Positions 1 to 11,671 of a stretch of DNA of 64,000 nucleotides are shown here, piece by piece (the first letter of the stretch is position 1; each line of letters starts with the position of its first letter). Both the position numbers and the translations under genes were made by a program. Below the pieces are notes generated by a model. That model saw only the letters and a program-made list of their open reading frames with translations, did not search any database and was not told where the DNA came from. Source of the DNA: Paraspadella gotoi (Eukaryota > Chaetognatha); NCBI GenBank assembly GCA_051294375.1, contig JBJCIZ010000744.1, forward strand, positions 210,206 to 274,205, read 5' to 3'.

Positions 1-1479
1 CTGAGCAAATATGATCCAAATTTACTTTTGAATTAAAAGGATTTAAATAGTATCTCTGATGTACCGTGCATCATTATTGATTTCATCCCTGCGAATAAAA
101 ATAATATAACAGGAAAAAAGTATTTTTAACCTCGGGTTGAGTAGATGTTCCCTTTATTTCGAGAAGATAATACTAACATCCCTCTCCCCATTATAGTAAA
201 ATTATGTAAGTAAAACTAATAAATATATTTAAAATCTATTGAGAATAGATTTTTAACTTTATATAATTTTTCACAATTTAGTTTATTATAGTGAACAAGT
301 AATTTCGAAATTATCATGAATTTTATTTTTTAAATTACTTGAATAATCTTATTTTAACCCCCCCAGCGTCTTCTTTACCTAACGAATTTGAACAATTCGC
401 CACTCCCCACCCTCGCGTTCTCCTATCATATATCTTATTTATAATTATTTCTTCTCTGTTTTTATCTCCACTAAATTATGCGCGCGGTTTTTCCTCTTCT
501 CTCTCTTCTCATCATGAAGGGCTCCTCATCATTCGCGAACGGTTCGTCGTCGTCGTCGTCGTCGTGTTATCATCATTGGGTCGTCTGCTCCCTCGTTCTG
601 GTTACCGCCCCCTCCTTCCGTCTTTCTCTCTCTCTCTTCATCTTCTCTCTCTTCATCTCTCTCTTCTTTCTCTCTCTCTCTCTTCTTTCTCGGCCGGTTT
701 GGCCAAGTAAGTCTGGACATGGATGACATTGACATGCTCTTCTCTCTCTCTCTCTCTCCTCTTCTCTCTTTCTTCTTCTTCTCTCTCTCTCTCTCTCTCT
801 TCTCTCGCCACGTCCACACCTCCCTCGCGCCTCTTCTTCCCGCCGGGCGGTGGTGGGGGGCAGTGGTCCAGTTGTGGAGGCGGCGGACAAGTAGCGCGGT
901 CGAATCGGTCGATTGTGTGTGTTGGCGAAAGAGGACGATTCCTGTGTGGAGACGGCAGTGGGCGTGTCCGGGTCATCGAAGGAAGAGAGGGGGGGCGAGG
1001 GGGGCGTGCTCTTCACTTCGGATTTCGCTTCCCGTTTCTCACTTTTCGTCTCCTTATATTCTTTCGTTGTTGTTATTGTTAAACCTTACCTTTTCTTATT
1101 GTTAAACCTTACCTTTTTCAACGAAGGATTCTCCAATCTCCACCCACCGCTAATTCGATCCCACCTCGTTGCAAACTTACCTCAAACATGAAGCCCCTTT
1201 CACTTGTTCTCTTCCTCACCTATTCCGCTTTCCTGAACTGAAACTAAAAACTGACCAGCGCAGGAATAAATTTTTATTGTTTCTTTACAACATAAATAGT
1301 AAATAGTTTGAATTAAACGAAGAATTCACTTATTCGATCAAGTAAGATGTCTAACATGTATAGTTTTTTTTACGTTTTTTTGTTGTATGCGTATAATTAA
1401 TGCCTTTTAAGATAATGAAGAAACACCCTTATTTTCCGCATTTTTTTTAGTCGGATCTGCTTATCAGCAGATCCCGACA
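1..1479. repeat. Duplicated block A, copy 1
   Basis: Matches 12738-14483 in the same orientation over its full length, with many 1-3 base indels. It contains AT-rich sequence (1-350), a (GTC)n run near 545-565, (CT)n tracts (about 605-700 and 740-812) and a G-rich stretch (835-1010). Open frames here are low-complexity Ser/Leu or Arg/Glu products of the CT/GA tracts and do not hold between copies. No gene is recognised. The homology ends exactly at a hairpin (1450-1478). Confidence 0.85.
605..812. repeat. (CT)n microsatellite cluster
   Basis: Long pyrimidine (CT)n/(CTT)n tracts broken by about 50 bp of mixed sequence. The second copy of the block has equivalent tracts at 13496-13590 and 13670-13735. 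Confidence 0.9.
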
Positions 1480-1619
1480 AAGTGGCAGCCATTCATAATA
1501 TATAAAAAATCTGTTGGAACGTTTTAAACACTAAAACTAGATCACGATGATAACTCATATTACATTTGTAACATTGTTACCCATGACTATAGTAAAAATT
1601 CCGAAGCTTAATTTCGGTC

Positions 1620-1990
1620 ATATTCCCCCCCCCACGTCGCTAATCCCGATTTTACGGATATTCCCCCCCCCCCCACGCTCGCTAAATCCCGATTTACGGT
1701 ATTCCCCCCCCCACGCTCGCTAATCCCAGATTACGGATATCCCTCCCCCCACGCCCTAATCCATTACGCGACGGAAGAATAGGAAAACGCGCGTCAGTGG
1801 TCAGGATCGCTCCGGTCTCGGGGCGGTGACCGGATAACGGAGTGCGGACCGAACCTACGCCGGGCTAAATGGCCTCGCCGATGAGAGAGAGAATGCGATG
1901 ATCCCGCACGAGGCGCTGTCCAGTCCGAGAGGACCCGAGAGTACCCTGGAGGAGAGATACAGACCGAGAGAAGAGAGAGAAGGAGAGAAG
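1620..1990. repeat. C-tract minisatellite and flanking repeat (block B)
   Basis: About four tandem units of roughly 35 bp: a run of 7-11 C, then ACGCTCGCTAATCCCGATT and TACGG. The downstream part (1770-1880) recurs at 8450-8575 and 16165-16300. The unit recurs about three times at 16063-16165. Confidence 0.75.
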
Positions 1991-3280
1991 AAAGAATAGA
2001 TAGATGGGTCATGAGAAGAAATGGAGCGAAGGAGAACGAGAGTGATCCGAATGGAAGAATGAAACGAGAAGCCGAGCTGAAAAGATAAAGCGATGACGGG
2101 CAAATTATCAGGGTATACTAAGCTAGAACATGTTGACCAGTGGATGGTATGGGAGCACAGCGTATGTGGGGACAGTGAGAGTGGATCGAATCGATCTCAT
2201 TCATGTCTTCTCTATCTCTCTCTCTCTTCTTCTCATCTCTCATGAAATGAAAAATAAAAAAAGAAAACTCGGACGCGCTAGTGAAAAAAACCCGGCAAAT
2301 CAGAAGATCCCGGCGGCCGACGCGAAACTTTCGAAACCCAATTAATAACTTAATAATATCTATTTAATCAACTTGAAGATGAGCAGGGCGACAGAGAACG
2401 GAGAATCTCCGTGCTCGCTGTTGTGATTATTATCTTGTAAGGTGAGATGTAGGCCATTGGTCATCCACTATATCCCGGTCCAAAGTCGAAGAATGCATTA
2501 ATTTTGGATATTCATAATCAACAGAAGGAAATGAGAAAGCGACGGAGCCGATATCCGTATTCCGATACGCTGATCACCTCGCATTTACGTTCCTGAACCC
2601 ACTCGTGCGAATTGTCAGGCGAAAATGGGCGCGTTCTTGGGCGTGCTATTATGGCTTCATTTAGTCTCAGCCTCTAATATATGAGCCACGCTGTTATACA
2701 TGTTGCCAGTGTGAATGTTACCTCTTTTAATTCTGCGTTATTTTTTTCAACGATATTCATCTCATTTATACTATTAATCATCACTCTAGCAGACCCAAGG
2801 TAACCCGTGAATCCAAGTCGATTCCTAAACCTTACATTGTCTGGTGCCCCCTAACTCTAAGATCCCGCTTAAGATCTTTAAAGTAGACCTGAGAAATCCT
2901 GGACTCCTGTTAGAAAGAGAAAAATAATAAAGGAGGAATTAAAATAAAAGAGGTGTAAGAGATTAAGATGAAGTGAGTGGAGGACGGTTATCGTGGAAAA
3001 TTATGAGGGCCGCTTCTGTCCTGTTCCAGATCAGACCCGCTTGCCCACTGCCTGGGAGCACAGGTTCCAGGGCATTAACCTTCCCTCTCCTCCTCCCCTC
3101 TTCCACCTCCTCTTTCCTCCTCCCCCGCGTCCTTCTTCCTCCCTCTCTCCTCCCCAAGAAATCCGGCCTCCGGGAAAGAGAAGAAAGCGCGAAAATCTCT
3201 CCCTACCAAACCTGACTAATGGAGGACGGTGAATGTTCAGACGACCAGGGAAGACTTGGAATTGACCACAGTAGTCGCCA
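1991..3280. other. No gene seen
   Basis: Mixed AT-rich sequence with a short CT tract near 2215-2240 and a CT-rich tract at 3080-3160. No open frame with coding character was found, and most of it has no counterpart in the second copy of the neighbouring blocks. Confidence 0.6.
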
Positions 3281-4148
3281 TATTTTCCCAAACACGCCAA
3301 ATTTCATCTTAAATTTAGACTCTTTATTTTAAATTTTAATTAAATTTTTTTTTAGAGTTCAGGATTAGGTAAAGATTAAGCGGATTAGAGTTAGGGGGCA
3401 AGATGTAAGGTTTAGGTCCTTGGATAGGGTATGGGTTTGGTAATATGTTATAGTTAATTATTATCGTTAAAATAAAGTTAGGATTAAGGAACAGAAACGG
3501 GGCTCATTTTTGGAAATAGATCCCAGAGAGGCCTTTGCCTCTTCGCCGATGGAGAACGATGCGAGGGAATCTATCGGGATAAGTATCGCTCCCGTCGTTT
3601 CTCATTTCCTTCTTTGATTATGAATATCAAAATTATGCATTTCTTCGACTTTGGACGGGATATAGTGGATGAAGGCCTACATCTCCCTTACAAGATAATA
3701 ACAAGCAGCACGAAATTCCTTTTCTCTCTCTCAAGTTATTAAATGATATTATAAAGTATTAATTAGGTTTCAGTTTCGCGTCGCCGGGTCTTAGCGCGTC
3801 CGATGTTCTTAATTCCTCTTTTTTATTACGGGAAAAAATGAAGCTATCAAATCTAAATCGATTTCACCTCGCCTCTATATTCAACCTTTAATCCTAATGT
3901 ATTTCGAATTCGTAATTTCTCCGCTTCTTCTCTCTCTCTTTCTTCTCTCTTCCTCTCTCTTCTCTCGTTGTAATCTTCTCGCAGATCGTCTCGGACTGAC
4001 AGCGCTCTCTGGCGACTCATGAATAAGTAATGATCTTTTTGTTTTTTGAGGCGAGGAAATAAGCGAAGCAAAATGATGATCCCGGCGCCGGATGTGGCGC
4101 GGGCGGCGGCGGCTTGGCGTCTATCTCTTCTCTCTCTCTCTTCTCTCT

Positions 4149-4188
<40 letters not shown>

Positions 4189-5224
4189 TTTCCCTTCTCT
4201 TTATTCATTTATTTCTCTTTCTCCCTTTTTCTCTTTCCTTTCCCCCTTTACTCTCCTCTCGGTTTCCTCCGGTGCTGCATCGTTAAAGAACATTAGAGAA
4301 AATTTCTGGTTTATAAATTGAACAAACGAACATTGGACATTGGACACTCTTTTCTCTCTCTCAGTTAACAATAAAATATACATATTTAAGAGAAATGACT
4401 TTTTTAAAAATCTCTACTTATCTAAAACTTTCGAATTTGGAAATTACAGTTTTTTTTCTTAAACAGATTATCTCCGGTCCTCAAGTCGTAAAAAAAAATT
4501 TGAAGCTAATGGGGCGAAAAAGAAAGGAAAAAATAACTGTTACTCTGTACCACGCGTAGATAAAATCTCATCTCAAAACTTTTAAAAATAAATTTTGTAT
4601 ATTATAAACTGAACAATTAAAATTCCAGTTTTTTTTAGATTAATTTAAGGGTTTTATATCGATTACTACCATTTTCCCTCTAAACAGCAAAGATTAAAAC
4701 AGATAGATTGACCAATAAATTAAAACAATAGATTAACCAATCATAAACGTTCTTAAAGATGCAGATGACGTCAATACGTCATTCAAACACTTTAAAGCTT
4801 TATATATATTATATATTAGTATATTATATTTGACATTTATTAATTCGAAATCGTCTTTAGAAACATCGTTGTGTCTCAAACCAGTTACGTACGTAAATTT
4901 GTACCTCCCTGTACTAATTACAGGCGGAATCAGGCGTTGAAATGATTTCCGCTGGGATTGAAGCTGCGAGGATGGCGTGGGTGTTAATCCGGGGGGAAAA
5001 CTGGGGGGCTCCATATTAACAGCGTAAAACGGTAACCCGTCAAAAGTCGGCGTTGTTCAGCGCCGTCCGGATTGTAATTCCGGCTCTGACGGGAATATTT
5101 TATATGTCCAATTATATACATATTATACATATAGGAAAACAGAATCTTTATTTATTTTTAAAACCCACTATTCCTTAAATATTTTATTAACCTTCCACAC
5201 ATCCGGACTAGACTTTCCTTTTCT

Positions 5225-5605
5225 CAGCATTCGCCTACTGATCCTGCGCTTCCGGCATCATTCCTGACGCTCCTCGGCGTCCCTTTTTTTACCGGCGTTC
5301 CCGGTGTTTTTCTCGAGTTCCCGGCCGTCATCCCTTTCTTCCGGCGCTTGTCGGCGTTATTCATTTAAATCTCGGCGTTAACCCTATCTTATCGGCGTCT
5401 CGATGTTATTCCTGGTCGATCCCAGCGCGTTCCCTTCATCCCGGCGCTCCCGGCTTCATTTTTTCTTCCCTGCGCTCCCGGGTTATTCCTGGAGATTCCG
5501 GTCCTCTCTTTCATCCCGGCGCTCCCGGCGTCATTTCTTTCTTCCCTGCGTTATTCCTGGAAGATCCCGGAGTCGTTCCCATCTCCCCGACCAAAAGAAC
5601 GAAGG
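5225..5605. repeat. GC-rich degenerate minisatellite, copy 1
   Basis: Imperfect tandem units built on CCCGGCGTCATTCCT and TTCCCGGCGCTC, about 25-35 bp each. The homologous array is at 18985-19378. On the minus strand of the second copy the array reads as a short Lys/Gly/Thr/Pro repeat peptide (18923-19141). That frame is not kept in copy 1, so I treat it as non-coding. Confidence 0.7.
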
Positions 5606-5639
5606 GGCGGATATTTCTCGTCGTTAGCGGGCGAAAGGT

Positions 5640-5830
5640 GTCGGCGAGGGAGACGACGGCGACGCTGGGGTGTTTATCGACTCGCGGCCGTTATCGGCGC
5701 TCGGGGCGTTGTTGACGGCCGGGCCGGCGTCGTTTTAAGCCCGGATGTCGGCGTCGCTGCGGCGGGCGTGCGGGGCGTCGGCTGTCGGCGCGGTGGCGCA
5801 CCGCGGCCTCGGGCTCCAGTTTTCTTACGC
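5640..5830. other. CpG-rich island
   Basis: Very GC- and CpG-rich 190-bp stretch inside otherwise AT-rich DNA. In the second copy most of it lies in the 217-N gap (19414-19630). It could be a promoter or first-exon region, but no start, splice site or conserved peptide supports that. Confidence 0.35.
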
Positions 5831-5976
5831 CTCATTTCCCCTAATTCGTTTTTTTTCTGTATTTTCTCTTTTTAATTTTTTTTTCCGTTACGTTGAGCTC
5901 GTAGCATTCGTCGCTGTCGTCGTCATCGTCGTCGTCATCATCTGAAAAGCTTGCGGTAATTACCGATCTTTCTATC

Positions 5977-5977
<1 letters not shown>

Positions 5978-6018
<41 letters not shown>
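5978..6018. repeat. (CT)n microsatellite
   Basis: Nearly pure CT dinucleotide run. The second copy has the longer run 19852-19903, so the length differs between copies. Confidence 0.9.
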
Positions 6019-6020
<2 letters not shown>

Positions 6021-6407
6021 TCATTCACATGCGCGAACTGAGTGCGGAAAATGAGAGATTAAATCACACATGTTCACTTTCTCACATCGTAATCACATCA
6101 CATCGCATCGATCATCAGATCAATCAGATCATCACTCACATCAGATATTTCCTGAAGGCTGACGTTTTCAGCAGATGATTCCGTCTAAGCGAACGAAAGT
6201 TCCACAGGCGACATCCGGTCGCGCCTGCTCCCTGCTCGGGAACGACATGGCCGCCTGATGGATTGGCGTCTAACAGTCTAGTCCAGATCGGGCTTGCAAG
6301 ATTAGTCTCTCGACCCAACAGACCGGACGACGTGCGACCAACGGTGAATCGAGGTAAGCGGCGAAAGCGTTCGTCATGGAGACGTAATTACCTTACGGAC
6401 TTCGTCG

Positions 6408-6417
6408 GTCACGTGAC
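6408..6417. promoter_or_regulatory. Palindromic E-box GTCACGTGAC, copy 1
   Basis: A perfect 10-bp palindrome containing CACGTG. This flank and core are known for USF/MITF/TFEB-type bHLH-zip factors. It lies in a 330-bp GC-richer segment (6136-6470) that is well conserved with the second copy (20250-20259) and lies upstream of the dsRBD-like region. A promoter role is inference from position and motif only. Confidence 0.35.
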
Positions 6418-6750
6418 TGGTGTCGAGAGGGCGCTGTTCCATCCAGCGATTACAAGATGCTATAATTGAATAAGAAAGAAAATAGAATCGCCGACCGAAA
6501 TCGTTCAGAAATTCCGAAGACTTGGTTTTAGCAATTAAATTTTGCCGCTTCCGAACTACTTTGGAAGTATTTTTGGAATTGTTTGTTTACCTATTCGTCA
6601 AAAAAAGTTTCCATCTCCCTCTCACAGTTTGAAAATTAGCTTAATCAATTTCATTTGCTTTTCGATTTTAATTAGATTCGTCCATATATTCGATATCAAA
6701 CAACGTAACGACATAACGTTTAATTATTACGCTTATGATCATAACTTATT

Positions 6751-6953
6751 GAATGAGACAGATTGATAATTGTTCAATGTACGGTCATCCCGAGCTTCGG
6801 CATCAGGCTGTTACCACTCTCCAGCTGCGGTGTTAAGGCCCGCCTGCTATGCTAGTCGACAACCGGGATAGAACCCCGGACCTTTGAGTTGGAATGCGAA
6901 TCATTGCCTCCGGCCCAAGGGCCGTCTTTATGACGGATGTGGATTAGTCCACC
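6751..6953 (-). mobile_element. SINE-1 copy, minus strand
   Basis: One of seven similar elements of about 200-230 bp in the window. The family begins with the hairpin GGTGGACTAAAATCCACC, carries a B-box-like GGTTCTAGCCC preceded by a tRNA-like segment, and ends near CACTGTCTCTTC. This copy is shared with the second block (20596-20799), so it inserted before the duplication. A tRNA-derived origin is inferred from the box and its context. Confidence 0.6.
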
Positions 6954-7301
6954 ATATATGTCTCCTCTATTTATTACTATGTACACATGTACAGTATCCT
7001 TTATAGTGCAGTTACTGGTACACAAAGAATATTACCTCTTTCCTCTCTTATCTTCCACCCTACCACCCTATAGTTGGTCGAACCTGTCTACCAATCGTTG
7101 CGTGACGCTTCTTCAGCCCTCCACCACCCTTCGCTACCCACGGGTGGTGCAGACAGAATACCGAAGCTTTCCCACGCAAGACCAATTAGGCTTACTTGCA
7201 TTTAAATCAGCGATCAGCATCTTGAAAATTGCTTTCTCTCTTCTCTCTCTCTCTCTCACATCCACTTTTTTTCCGTATTTAAAAAGGCATAAAGAGGATT
7301 T

Positions 7302-7374
7302 CTGACCATGGTGCACCGATAGAGGAAGTATTGCAGGCCCAACATACTTCCTCTAAATCCGGTGCACCTGGCAG
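7302..7374. other. Hairpin upstream of dsRBD-like exon, copy 1
   Basis: Imperfect inverted repeat of about 73 nt. The arms end in AGAGGAAGTAT and CATACTTCCTCT around the loop CAGGCCCAA, and the outer arms pair GGTGCACCG with CGGTGCACC. The same hairpin is at 21158-21228. It could be a foldback element, a pre-miRNA-like RNA or an mRNA structure. Confidence 0.55.
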
Positions 7375-7383
7375 GCACCTTTA

Positions 7384-7545
7384 TGTCAAAACAAAAATAA
7401 CAGACGGTAATACTGACAAAAGTGAATATCCGTAAATACGAAGTTCCAATTGTACGGCGGCCAAATTGTTTTCGCCACCGTCAGAGTAATTATGGCCAAG
7501 AATACGGCTCCGTCGATCAATAGCGGCAAAAACGCATCTCTCTCT
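7384..7545 (+). pseudogene. dsRBD-like coding fragment, copy 1 (truncated)
   Basis: Nucleotide homologue of the first dsRBD-like exon at 21235 onward, about 150 bp long. The reading frame is broken by several small indels, and the fragment stops at the N gap 7546-7570. Beyond the gap the sequence is a minisatellite with no relation to the gene. Domain identity rests on the better second copy. Confidence 0.45.
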
Positions 7546-7570
7546 NNNNNNNNNNNNNNNNNNNNNNNNN

Positions 7571-8440
7571 CGAAAATTTCATACAAGTCCTCCTACCCAC
7601 CTAACCACTCACTCTTAACCAGATAAGTGACATGCAGAAAATTTCTACAGCCTCGCTACCACCTTTAACCACTACACTCTGAACCCATTAAGCAGCAGAA
7701 ATTTCATACAGCCTCGCTTACCCACCTGTAACCACTACACTCTAGACCATAGTAGAGGATCAGCAGGAAAATTCATAAGCCTCGCTACCCACTTAACCAC
7801 CTACACTCTGAAGCCATAGTAATGACAGCAAAAATTATACAGCTCGCTACCCACCTGTAACCACTACACTCTGAACCATTAGAAGTACAGCAGAATTTCA
7901 TACAGCCTCCTAACCACCTGTAACCACTACACTCTAACCTATAGTGACAGCAGAAATTTATACAGCCTCCTAGCCGCACCTGTAAACCACACCACTCTTG
8001 AAGCCATAGTAGTGGACAGCAGAAAAATTTCACAGCCTCGCTACCATTCAACCACTACACTTCTGAGCCATATTAATGACAGCAGAAAATTTCATTACAG
8101 CTCGCCTGCCACCTTAACACTACACTCTGAAGCCATAGTAAGTGACAGCAGAAAATTTCATACAGCTCGCCACCACCTGATACCACTACACTCTGAACCA
8201 TATAAATGACAGCAGAAAATTTCATACAGCCTCCTACCCACCTGTAACCACTACACTCTAACCATAGTAAGTGACAGCAAAATTTCAGACAGCCCGCTAC
8301 CCACCTGTAACCACTACACTCTGAACCATAGTAGTGACAGCAAAAATTTCATACAGCCTCGCTACCCACCGAACCACTGACACTCTGAACCATAAAGTGA
8401 CAAGCAGAAAATTTCAACAGCCTCGCTACCCACCTTAAAC
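7571..8440. repeat. 65-bp minisatellite, about 13 units
   Basis: Tandem units of 60-69 bp with recurring segments CTCGCTACCCACCTGTAACC, ACTACACTCTGAACCATAGT and GACAGCAGAAAATTTCATAC. Units differ mainly by small deletions and insertions. Cys/Trp-rich minus-strand frames across it are by-products of the repeat. There is no second copy in the window. Confidence 0.9.
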
Positions 8441-8449
8441 ACCTCGCAT

Positions 8450-8563
8450 CCGATTTTACGACGGAAGAATCAAACGCGGTCGTGGTCAGCGTTCGCTTCG
8501 GTCGCGGGCGGTTGACGGATAACGGAAGGGCGACCGAACCTACGCCGGTTAAATGGCTTTCCC

Positions 8564-8640
<77 letters not shown>

Positions 8641-8764
8641 GTGGGTCGAAATCGGGCGAGAGTTCCGATGGAAATACTTAGCCGAGCTGGTGAAGGCAAA
8701 AGGGTCAGCGCTGCCAGATTTGGCGCACCGATGTCGAAGGGGGGTCCGCTTTCCTCTCTCCCTC

Positions 8765-8799
<35 letters not shown>

Positions 8800-9736
8800 T
8801 CCTCCTCTCTGGACGGAAAAAAGAAATCCGGTCAGGACGCCGAGACGCCGTAATGGCGAACCTTTTCGAGTCGTAGGCATTAGTCAGTTTTAAGTAAGAG
8901 AGATTTTTCGCGCTTTCTTCTCCTTCCAGGAGGCGAATCTTGGGGAGGAGGGAGAAGAGGAGGAGGAGGAAGGAGTGGAAGAGGAGAGGAGGGAGAAGGT
9001 TCCAGGCAGTGGGAAGCGGGTTGGATGGAAGGACAGACGGGCCATATTTTCCCACCAAACGCCCCCATTTCATCTTAAATTTAGACTCTTTATTTTAAAT
9101 TTTAATTAAATTTTTTTTTTAGAGTTCAGGATTAGGTTAAAGATTNNNNNNNNNNNNNNNNNTAAGCAAGATGTAAGGTTTAGGATCCTGGATTAGGGTT
9201 ATGGGTTTGGTAATATGTTATAGTTAATTATTATCGTTAAAATAAAGTTTAAGGAATTAAGGAACACAAACGGGGCTCATTTTGGAAAATAGATCCCAGA
9301 GAGCCTTTGCCTCTTCGCCGATGGAGAACGTATGCGAGGGATAACTATAGGGATAAGTATCGCTCCGTCGCTTTCTCATTTCCTTCTTTGATTATGAATA
9401 TCAAAATTATGCATTCTTTCGACTTTGGACGGGATATAGTGGATGAAGGGCCTACATCTCCCTTACAAGATAATAACAAAGCAGCACGGAATTCCTTTTT
9501 CTCTCTCTCAAGTTATTAAATGATATTATTAAAGTTATTAATTAGGTTTCAGTTTCGCGTCGCCGGTTTTTTTTCCTAGCGCGTCCGAGTTTTTTTTTTT
9601 TTCTTCTTCTTTTTTTAAAATATTCAAACGGGAATAAAATGAAGCTAATCCGATCTAATCTAAAATCGATTTTCACCCTCGCCTCTTATATTCAACCTTT
9701 AATCCTAATGATATTTTCGATATTATCCGCGATTTT

Positions 9737-9770
<34 letters not shown>

Positions 9771-9913
9771 GTAATCTCTCGCAGATCGTCTCGGACTGAC
9801 AGCGCCTCTGGCGACTCATGAATAAGTAATGATCTTTTGTTTTTGAGGCGAGGAAATAAGCGAAGCAAAATGATGATCCCGGCGCCGGATGGTGGCGCGG
9901 GCGTCGGCGGCGT
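8450..9913. repeat. Partial third copy of blocks B/C
   Basis: Matches 16165-17730 throughout, and its right part (9045-9913) also matches 3281-4100. It contains (GA)n at 8570-8638, (CT)n at 8757-8815 and 9740-9766, and a 17-N gap (9146-9162). It ends at the gap 9914-9938. Frames seen here are products of the microsatellites. Confidence 0.8.
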
Positions 9914-10038
9914 NNNNNNNNNNNNNNNNNNNNNNNNNCCCTTTAAGTACTCCGCTCTCTGCACTATATCTGACATTCGGTAACTTACTATTCCTTAACA
10001 TTATCAACATTCGTCCGACAATCCCATTGCGTTTTTAG

Positions 10039-10226
10039 ACATTAACATCGCCACTTTCTCTCCTCTGCAAACTCACCCATCTGCGACCATGCTCCCGGAG
10101 ACGAACCTTTCGGCCTCGACCTCCACGTCGTGCTGCCCCCCGTACGATTTGATCCCTCTGGAAAATTCCTCGAATTCCTCGTCGTTGCGGACGACACACG
10201 ACGCAGGAACACTGGCGGATAAATAA
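10039..10226 (+). CDS. Candidate terminal coding exon, unknown protein
   Basis: An open frame follows a good 3' splice site (GCGTTTTTAG) and ends in TAA at 10224-10226, where an AATAAA (10222-10227) overlaps the stop. It begins with two bases of a split codon and then gives 61 residues rich in Ser, Thr and Pro, starting INIATFSPLQ and ending AGTLADK. It contains CCPPYDLIPLENSS; YDLI fits a YxxPhi-type sorting motif of a cytoplasmic tail, but that is only a motif match. No family is recognised, and upstream exons were not found because a gap lies at 9914-9938. A chance open frame cannot be excluded. Confidence 0.4.
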
Positions 10227-10549
10227 AGGAACAATGGATCAAGTTTTGGCGCGGGGGAAAATTGTGAAACAGATATAATGCAAATCAGGTCGGTCTAGCT
10301 GGCTGCGTCTAGAGAGAGACAAATTGATAGCTAATGTTTAATGTATATGTATTACAAATGATATAAGATGTGTATATAGAACAAGGAGCCTACTCCGTTT
10401 TTCCGGAGAAACTTAGAACCACTGGTCTCGTGCAATTTAGAAACTATATTCCAGAAATCTTACTTCCTAAAGGCCTCACGTAAATAAGTAAAGAACAAAT
10501 ATGAACGGCTCCATTGCAATATTTATATGATAAAGCGCAGATGATGTCC

Positions 10550-10944
10550 CTACTGCAACTGCAATACTATCCAAAAAAAAACTTTTGATTTCTCGCGCCT
10601 TCTTCCGCTGATCAACTCCCGCGGAAGACAAGTGTTCCTCAGCCCCACCAGGACCCGTCGCGGTCGCCGAGGCGCGTCCGCCCCGTTTGGCGCCGACCTC
10701 AGCGCCTCCAGGAGACGGCGTCGTCGCCGCGGCAAACCGGCGCCGGCATAGTGGCGTTTCGAGCGGCGTGCCGGCTCGGACGCGTCGGCGGGCGTTCCGG
10801 CGGCGACTCGACCCTCAGAGGCATCGGATGACGGTCGTCCAGTAAGCGGAGAGTTGCCCGAGCCCTGGCGCGAGTGCCGAGGAAGAGAGTCTCGCAGACG
10901 AAGAGTCGGAATCGCGTCGGAGAATGAGACCGCGGAGGGAGAAA
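10550..10944 (-). CDS. Candidate terminal exon, Arg/Ser/Pro-rich, minus strand
   Basis: On the minus strand an acceptor-like CCCCCCCCCAG is followed by about 130 codons without a stop, ending at 10550. The product is basic and low-complexity: it starts SPSAVSFSDAIPTLRLRDS, has PRRRRRLLEALRSAPNGAD in the middle and CLPRELISGRRREKSK near the end. The stretch is strongly CpG-rich, and long open frames are common by chance in such DNA. A shorter plus-strand frame is also open here. Function is unknown. Confidence 0.3.
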
Positions 10945-11400
10945 CTGGGGGGGGGAGATTTAATAGGACTTTTGGGAGGAAGAGTTGAAGGGTATTGTTT
11001 GAGAAGGGATTTGGGGGAGATTTGAAAAATGGAATTTGGAGGATTCTGGAGGGGAGATTTTAAAAGCGAGTTTGAGAAGGTCTTTGGGGGAAGATTTAAA
11101 AAAAGATTTGAAAAGGGATTTTGAGGAAGAATTTAAAAAATATTGAGAAGGATTTATGGGGGAAGAATTTAAAAAGGGATTTGAGAAGGGATTTTGCGGG
11201 AAGATTTAAAAAAAAGAATTTGAAAAGGGATTTTGGAGGAGAAGAATAGTTAATTGAAGGGTTCTTGGGGGGAAGATTTAAAAAAAGATCTGTGGGGAGA
11301 AGATTTGAAAAGGGTTTTATCTTGCAGGGATTATTTTCAAAGGATTTTTCGGTGGAAGAATTAAAAAGGGATTTTGGAGGAGATATTTAAAAAATTCGGG
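10936..11400. repeat. Purine-rich degenerate minisatellite
   Basis: About a dozen imperfect units of 35-45 bp built on GATTTGAGAAGGGATTTTGG, GGGAAGATTT and AAAAA. Strand asymmetry is strong: one strand is almost all purine and T. No coding potential is seen. Confidence 0.75.
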
Positions 11401-11671
11401 TCTAAAGATTTTTATTTGCTGCTTTAGGGGGAAATTTTAATAGATTTTCTTAAGAAAATATAAAGAAAATAAAATGGAAATTACGTAAGTGGCAGACAAG
11501 CATGAAACGTAATTGTATATTAATGTAAGAAAAGGATTTTGAATTCCTTGTTTGTTATATTTAGAGGTATGAGAGTGGATGGTTTCTGTCATTCGTGACA
11601 CAAAAATTCCTAAAAATAACCGCTAATAAAATTACATCCGTCAAATTTATAACCGGATCCTATACTTCGAC

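Larger units (their letters stand above)
3281..7545. repeat. Duplicated block C, copy 1
   Basis: Collinear with 16790-21400. Shared landmarks in order are an AT-rich start, a CT tract (4126-4190), a CCGGCG-rich minisatellite (5225-5605), a GC-rich island, a CT microsatellite (5978-6018), a conserved E-box segment, a SINE-1 copy, a hairpin and the start of a dsRBD-like coding region. Differences are mostly single-base indels. The block ends at an N gap (7546-7570). Confidence 0.85.

Noticed and set aside
3853-4071. Shared short minus-strand peptide around SVRDDL in the three block C copies
   Set aside because: The three copies place it in different frames and continue into CT/GA microsatellite, so coding is not supported.
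7785-8051. Cys-rich minus-strand open frame
   Set aside because: It lies wholly inside the 65-bp minisatellite, and its periodic Cys pattern is the repeat unit.
8470-8880. Long Arg/Glu or Ser/Leu open frames over GA/CT tracts (also at 529-1016, 12288-12668, 25606-25927, 51310-51661 and 59451-59804)
   Set aside because: Pure (GA)n or (CT)n has no stop codons in any frame, so such frames are expected. They are not conserved between copies.
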